A stretch of 64,000 nt of DNA from Ehretia macrophylla (lineage: Eukaryota; Streptophyta; Magnoliopsida; Boraginales; Ehretiaceae), in assembly GCA_037974665.1 (NCBI GenBank), contig CM075765.1, forward strand, positions 4,345,501 to 4,409,500. The letters run 5' to 3'. Positions 58,501 through 64,000 of the stretch are shown piece after piece (the first letter of the stretch is position 1; the number at the start of each line of letters is the position of its first letter). The position numbers and the translations under genes were made by a program. Below the pieces are notes generated by a model that worked only from the letters and a program-made list of their open reading frames with translations, was not told the DNA's origin and ran no database searches.

Positions 58501-61500
58501 CTAGATTTTTTAAAAATGGAACGACTATTTCTTCCACTGGTCCCTGTTAAGTGATCACCTCATCTAAAAGCTTAAGTTGTTAGAGAGGGATTTGTTGTAT
58601 TATTTATTATCTTCAACACGCCCCCGCAAGTACAGGCAAAGTTAGTTTTTGAGCCTTACACTTGGACAGTTTTGATGTTTTTAAATGGGTGGTGGTAAAT
58701 TTTGAACCCAGGACCTTTTTAGTGCCTAGGCTCTGATACCATGTTAAGTGACCACCTCATCCAAAAGCTTAAGCTGTTAGAGAGGGGTTTGTTATATTAT
58801 TTATTACCTTCAACAGTCCCAAAGTCCCAAGTAAGAGCTTTTTTTACTTATCGTGGCACTAGCTATAAAAATGTTATGAACAATAGTGATTGATTTTGGC
58901 TTCATCTCTGGATTAATCCTTTAAGGAATAGCAGGATCTGTAAAGAATGTCAGAATCTTAGTTTAACATGACCAGAAAGTCCTTAACAAAATGAATACAA
59001 ACACATTCTTTGCTTTCAACCTTCCAGAATAGATGACCAAAAAAACAAAAACCTTCCTGAATAGACTCCACTTATCTATAAGGTCACTCATTAACTAGAA
59101 ATCTACACAAAATTAGCTTACGTAATGTGCTCCGGCAGCAAACTGCAACCAAGAGTACATTGGAGGAAGATAGTTTGTCTTTACTTCTTCATTAGGCATT
59201 GCAAACGAAAAAGTAAAAAAGGAAAACTACTATGTATTTATACAATTTTATGCAACTTGGAGGACAAATTTAGAGAAAAAGATTGTGTGACTTCAAAGCA
59301 GTGTCTCGTTTTAGCAAATGCCTTTGATACAAGGAAAAACTTTAAATATTACAACTCTAGAATGCTAGAGAGGTAGTATACATACTAGCCCTGTACTGAT
59401 TTATGTGTGTTTAATGAGCTTGGGGGCTATCTATTTATAGGAGTTCTTAGGCCTAAAGATTTGCTAAACAATCCGTGTGGGATAAAAACAAGAAACCAAT
59501 ACATAACATAAGAAAACATGATAAATAGTAAATAGCTACAATGTAGAAGACCTCCAGTACAAAGGCTACCTGTTGAAGAGACTAAATACCACGATCTTAT
59601 GGAATAGGCAAACAAGTTACGCAAGTCATCTACCCTAAATAGCTACAATGTAGAAGACCTCCAGTACAAAGGCTACTTGCTGAAGAGACTAAATACCATG
59701 CTCTTATGGAACAGGCAAACAAGTTACGCAAGTCATCTACCCAAAGTAAGTGGATATTAAACGAAAAGCAGTTTCAACAGCATGAACTCCCGACTTTAGG
59801 TTGTACACAGTGAACAAAGCTCCCCCAAATAGCAGCGCAAGGAGAATGTAGTCGTACACAGCCTTACCCTGTTGCCAGAAAGACTGTCTCCAAGACATGA
59901 AGAAAAGACAAAGGACCATAAATTTACTTTATGTACTCTTAATTTATCCACTTATCTCAAGAAGATGATCTCATCTAGACTGAAAGTCTCGGACAGTGTA
60001 ATTCACTAACGATAACTATCTTTACATCAGAAGAATCAGAAAAGAACACAGCAAAAAAGAAACATATAGTTTAAAATCAATGAATTGGAATTTCAAGCTC
60101 ACCCTTTAGTCCCATCAATAGGATCCAAAACCCAGTGTCTACCTTGAGAACCGCCTTCAGATTTGCCACTATCAATGGCAGCAAGAACGTCTTCTTGAGA
60201 TAAAAGATATTGATCTTGTGTTCCATCAGCAGCAAGAGTATCATTGACAAGTTTCGTGATGCGCTGCAGTATTTCTTTGGATTCTTCTTTACAGAGGTCT
60301 CCTGAATCCTAAAGATACTCATATTTCAGAATTCCCATTAATATGCAAAAGAACAAGCAAATTACACATATTTAATAGCATTAAGGGCATAAAGTGTCCT
60401 TTGAATAAAAGATGGAAAAGACAGGCCTATATGGACCTCCTCAATGTGTCAAGGGAGTAGAAGTATATGATTAGGATGATGGATTAAAATATCTCCAGAT
60501 ACATTGGTATTTCTTTCATCATGGATCTCCTTTTATCTTGCTATTTAGTCCCAACTAGTCTAATATATTCCCAAATAATTGAACTTTTCAGTGGTACATG
60601 ATTAGATGCACTCAATATATGGCAAAAACCTGCAGCTTTATTTCTTTTTATTAACTAACATAGCATTAAGTTTCAGCCAGTTTGGACGAAAAGCTGTCCC
60701 CAAAGACGCAGCTTAATTTCATGATGGAAACTCAAAACTTTATGCCTAAGCATACATGATCTGATCATTGGACTGTGACCTCAATTTCTTAGTGTGATGT
60801 TTCTATTGAGATTTTACTTCATATAATTATCCAATTTTTTCCTCAAGATGACGATCAATAAATTTCGAACATTACCTCCTCAGCTACCAACGAGAATGAT
60901 TCAGAAGGCAGCTCCTTCTGTAATACAAGGCTGACCACAGCCTGAGAACCTGAGAATCCCATAAAGAAAATCTCAATCTAAACGAAGAGAATGAATACGA
61001 CCATCACAACTTTTGGTGGAGGAAATGATCTTTTCCTGGCCAAAAGCCTTCCTTTTTCACACACAAATTGTGTGAATATGATAAAAATAATGACAAAGCA
61101 AGCAAACCTAAATTTTCACTAACAATTCAAATTGTATGTCCATGCTATTCAATAATGTCCTATTTAAGCTGTCAACTAGTTAACCAAACTTTAAAATACT
61201 TGATGAACTATCCTACTCTATTTAAGCTGTCAACTAGTTAACCAAACTTTAAAATACTTGATGAACTATCCTACTCATGATAAAAAGTCAAAACAAGAAA
61301 CAGTAAAATGGCCAATATGTGAGAAGATCCTTCTATGGGTTACACTATTTAGAGACCCTGCTAATCAATCACCACCTGTATTAGTCCTCTTGGAACGACA
61401 TAAGGGCATCTTAAACGAAATTAGGACTGTTGATGATTTTCTATAATCCATTAACATATGTGAAAAACCATCATCATCAACGTTGAGCTTATACCCTCCA

Positions 61501-62255
61501 ACCAAGTTTCCCGTAGCTAAGTAGAGCACAAAATTGGGTTTCAGAGGAAAAAGACTAGCATTCTTTCAAATTCCAAAGAATGGAAGAGGCTAATAATTAC
61601 AAAGAAGAACCTTCTGATTTGGCTTGGTGGTTAACAGCCCAAAGGGAGGAAAAAGACACTCCCTCCATTTCAAATTGAATGTCTTACTCTTCTATTTAAT
61701 TTGTCCAATTTAATGTCCACTTTCTTATATTATTATACTTTTCACTTTGGAGTTTGGAATATCAGTCTTTACTAATGTATTTAATACGTAAGATCTTGTT
61801 GGGCTTATCTGTTCATTTTTAAAATCGAAAACTCCAGTGTTTAACTTTTGGGCCACACTCTACTTTTGAATATTATCAATGAAATCTCACACCTAAAACA
61901 ATGTGCAAAGAGAAATAAGACATTCAATTTGAAATGGATGGAGTATTATTCAATGGAGCTGCTCATCAGCCATCATATTTATGTTACCATTGATCCTTGA
62001 CCATTGAAAGTCACAAATTCATCTCACATGAGAAGAATATGTAGTGGGTGATGATGATTTCTGCTCAAGGAGCCAAAATAGTATATCAAATTAAATGCAG
62101 TGGTATTTTGAATTTGAAAAGGAAAAATAACCTCAGAAAAGCTTTAAGATAATCAACAAAAGGTGGTGTAATTAATTACCATAATCAGCCACTGTGACAG
62201 GACTTTTATCAGATTTTGATTGAACATCTGATTGCAACAGTGCCTTTTGCACCTT
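55504..62255 (-). CDS. SAL1: 3'(2'),5'-bisphosphate nucleotidase (SAL1/FRY1-like), 5' end missing
   Basis: This enzyme removes the 3' phosphate from 3'-phosphoadenosine 5'-phosphate (PAP), a by-product of sulfation, and some members also act on inositol polyphosphates. PAP carries a chloroplast-to-nucleus stress signal in Arabidopsis. Exons, 5' to 3': 62255-62180, 60949-60876, 60308-60103, 56444-56240, 56170-56072, 55974-55821, 55667-55504. They give 978 nt (325 residues plus stop) with consistent phases. Lithium-sensitive phosphatase motifs are visible: 'SPVTVADYG', 'SLVAEEDSGDL', 'DPIDGTKGF' (metal binding) and 'WDHAAG'. The frame starts at KVQKALLQSDVQSKS. The family has about 20 further residues at the N-terminus, and that exon was not found up to 64000, so it may lie beyond the window. 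The introns carry a TRIM, a Stowaway MITE and tandem duplications. No disabling change was seen. Confidence 0.94.
57587..58054. repeat. 234-bp tandem duplication in a SAL1-like intron
   Basis: The block from 'aataacacaattccatc' to 'gcatgtgtctttacttt' occurs twice with a period of 234 bp and almost no differences. The junction shares an AATAA microhomology. Confidence 0.93.
58545..58815 (-). mobile_element. Very small TRIM (271 bp, 74-bp LTRs) in a SAL1-like intron
   Basis: Two 74-bp LTRs (58545-58618 and 58742-58815) start TGTTAAGTGA and end TTCAACA. The exact 5-bp target-site duplication is GTCCC (58540-58544 and 58816-58820). On the minus strand TGGTATCAGAGCC lies immediately inside one LTR (primer-binding site) and a G-run (ACTTGCGGGGGCG) inside the other (polypurine tract). 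The interior of 123 bp is non-coding. Confidence 0.95.
59531..59744. repeat. 107-bp tandem duplication in the same intron
   Basis: The block starting 'aatagctacaatgtagaag' and ending 'gcaagtcatctaccc' occurs twice, at 59531 and 59638, with few differences. Confidence 0.93.
61161..61276. repeat. 58-bp tandem duplication in a SAL1-like intron
   Basis: The block 'tatttaagctgtcaactag' to 'gaactatcctactc' occurs at 61161 and 61219 with no difference seen. Confidence 0.93.
61659..61943. mobile_element. Stowaway-type MITE (285 bp)
   Basis: The ends read CTCCCTCCATTTCAAATTG and, on the other strand, CTCCATCCATTTCAAATTG, each continuing into GAATGTCTTA or its variant. The right flank is TA and the left flank CA, consistent with a decayed TA target-site duplication. 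It lies in the intron between the first two identified SAL1-like exons. Confidence 0.9.
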
Positions 62256-63859
62256 CTGTAGAATAAAGGATTAAAATGAAATATTTCAGTTTCATACTAA
62301 AAAATCCTTAAACACACAAGACTAATGCAACATGTTGAATCACACAGTACAATAGGTCTACAAATGTCACACCAAATTAAATAAAAAAAAAATGAAATAA
62401 ATAAAACAGCAAATATACAAATCCCAAAGAAAATGGCTTTTAAGAACAACCAGTATTGCTCAGCTTACAACATTTTATTAAATATAAAATATGCCTGTAT
62501 TTTCATGAATGGTTAATACTTCTTCTTCAGGTAAAGAAATAGAGAGGTATTAAGCATAATAGAAGAGCTTCTGAGGGGAAACAGTTAGAGATTGCTTATT
62601 CGAAGCAAAGTTGTCTTCATTTGTTATCTTTCTTGATAGGGGGACTTGTAATACGAATGTCAATATCATTCTAGATGCTATAAAAAGTTTGTAAAGTTTG
62701 GTTTTTGCTTGTGGGTTGCATCCCCTTGGTTCGCATTCATAAAATTTTCTAATGTTCAAAAAGAGAATTTTTACTTTAATGTCTAAAATTCTTGTGTTGT
62801 TGCCAACCAAAATCTTAGCTAATAACAAATAAATGGAAAGAAGATGGTATATCCGATGATCCTATAAGGTAGTGCTTCTTGAGAGACAAAGACGTATCGT
62901 ATCTCCAGCTCATGCCAGAGACGAGAAAGAAGTGGGTGAAACAAGTTTCCAGCCTAATACTTGATGTCGACATATATAATGACAAATAAATACACACTCA
63001 CTCACACACACACACATATGCATACATATAATGCAAGTGCATAAAGATTCATACACATATCGAAAAACCAATCCACATGCCTATACAAAGAGAGGATCAA
63101 GTGGCAATTCGAATAGGAAAAAAGAGAGCAACATAGAGTTCTATAACCAAGTGAAATCAATCTCCACCCATTAGAATGCTCTTCCATCTCACTTATTTCA
63201 AATGGACCAAATCAAAGCTAAGCTAAAGGCAGCAGTTATGATACCTCACTTCCTGATGCGATATATTTCTCCTAGCCATCACCCTTCAAACAACTACTTG
63301 ACCATACCTAGACTCCACCCAACAGAACCCAAACAGGCTAAACACAATGTTCCAGAGCCTTGATACCAGTGGATAGGCCGCATAAGATGGCTGGTTTCCT
63401 CGCCTGCATCTGGTTAATGTAGCCCCGGTATCCTGCTATTCTTTATATCCTGGGAAAGAGGTGCTCAGAAGGGGAAGAGGGAGGAAGAGGGGGGGGCCTT
63501 CTCTCTCTGTATATAACCTTAGTCGTCTCCTACAATATTCACCAGTAAGAGGAGGGGTCCTACTCCCTTTCAACAATATACTATAGCATGATTTCACTGA
63601 AAATTTTCATTGGCATTCCCCATCCACTTCTAACTATGCAACCTTCACAATCCAACTTGCTCTCATAAACAATAATATGTGTGTGTGTGTGTGTGGAAAA
63701 AGATAATGTGTGTGGAAAAAGATAACCTTTGGAGGAAGGAGATTGAGGCGAAGTTTTGGGTCTCTCCCAATGGGTGAAGGATAAAGGAGAGTGGACTCCT
63801 GCATGGGGTTGGTTTATGGGTATGACAAATAGGATGCAACTTATAATACAATTTTGGAA
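62256..63859. other. Upstream or first-intron sequence of the SAL1-like gene
   Basis: No exon matching the expected N-terminus was recognised. It contains CA and GT runs (near 63003 and 63679) and short repeats of 'gtgtgtggaaaaagataa'. The open frames are short and unsupported. Confidence 0.5.
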
Positions 63860-64000
63860 ACTCATTTCCAAGATCTTTTTGTTTTGGCAAGATATAAACA
63901 GGCAACAATCAGCTCGTGAGTGAAGTGGATTGATGGTAGTGCTGTGTGGGATGTTCCTTTTATTAGGGAGGCCAACGACTGGGAGATGGAGGATTTTCTC
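63860..64000 (+). pseudogene. LINE ORF2-like fragment at the window edge
   Basis: Plus-strand peptides 'KIFLFWQDIN' near 63870 and, in a shifted frame, 'AVWDVPFIREANDWEMEDFL' at 63941-64000 fit the region just before the zf-RVT domain of plant LINE ORF2. It is broken by a frameshift and cut by the window end. Confidence 0.45.

Noticed and set aside
63350..63380. CCTTGATACCAGTGG as a minus-strand primer-binding site of another TRIM
   Set aside because: The match to the methionine tRNA end is imperfect and no flanking LTR pair was found.
1..64000. tRNA or rRNA genes and endogenous pararetrovirus sequence
   Set aside because: Only tRNA-complementary primer-binding sites were seen, and all reverse transcriptase motifs fit Ty1/copia, Ty3/gypsy or LINE elements.

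Overview
This is flowering-plant nuclear DNA, probably from a eudicot. The genes have GT-AG introns, the background is AT-rich, and most of the window is plant transposable elements (Ty3/gypsy chromovirus, Ty1/copia, TRIM, Stowaway, hAT, Mutator-type and Emigrant-like MITEs, and LINE L1 remnants). No bacterial, organellar or viral genome features were seen.

Two housekeeping genes can be read, both on the minus strand. The first (10759-17239) has nine exons and an intact 480-codon frame for the mitochondrial branched-chain 2-oxoacid dehydrogenase E1 alpha subunit. The second (55504-62255) has seven exons, in frame, for a SAL1/FRY1-type 3'(2'),5'-bisphosphate nucleotidase; its short first coding exon was not found. 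Intron boundaries were placed by reading splice sites and checking that the phases add up.

Layout: 1-7746 holds decayed LTR retrotransposons: a minus-oriented gypsy LTR mosaic, then a copia pol relic carrying a 567-bp TRIM, then the copia 3' LTR. 7859-9172 holds MITE-like elements. 10.6-17.4 kb is the E1 alpha gene with a TRIM solo LTR, a hAT MITE and an (AT)30 tract in intron 1. 17.4-20.6 kb holds a duplicated promoter-side segment, an Emigrant-like MITE, a LINE relic and a Mutator-type MITE. 21.25-54.15 kb is a six-layer nest: Mutator-type arms, then copia, then a minus-oriented gypsy LTR, then a plus-oriented gypsy LTR, then an 18.9-kb Tekay/Del-like chromovirus, which itself carries a 7-kb non-autonomous LTR element and a 2.3-kb solo LTR. 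54.15-55.5 kb holds a MITE and one possible orphan terminal exon. 55.5-64 kb is the SAL1-like gene with a 271-bp TRIM, a Stowaway MITE and three tandem duplications in its introns, then a LINE fragment at the window edge.

The retroelement genes are all broken by stops or deletions. Five insertions have exact target-site duplications that were read directly, and one MITE has its empty site preserved in a nearby duplicate, so much of the insertion order can be reconstructed. Nothing seen here is a clearly new biochemical system. The best candidates for something undescribed are the non-autonomous element with a hydrophobic glycine-rich reading frame (37785-44816), the LTR with palindromic tandem repeats, and the duplicated G-box promoter segment.
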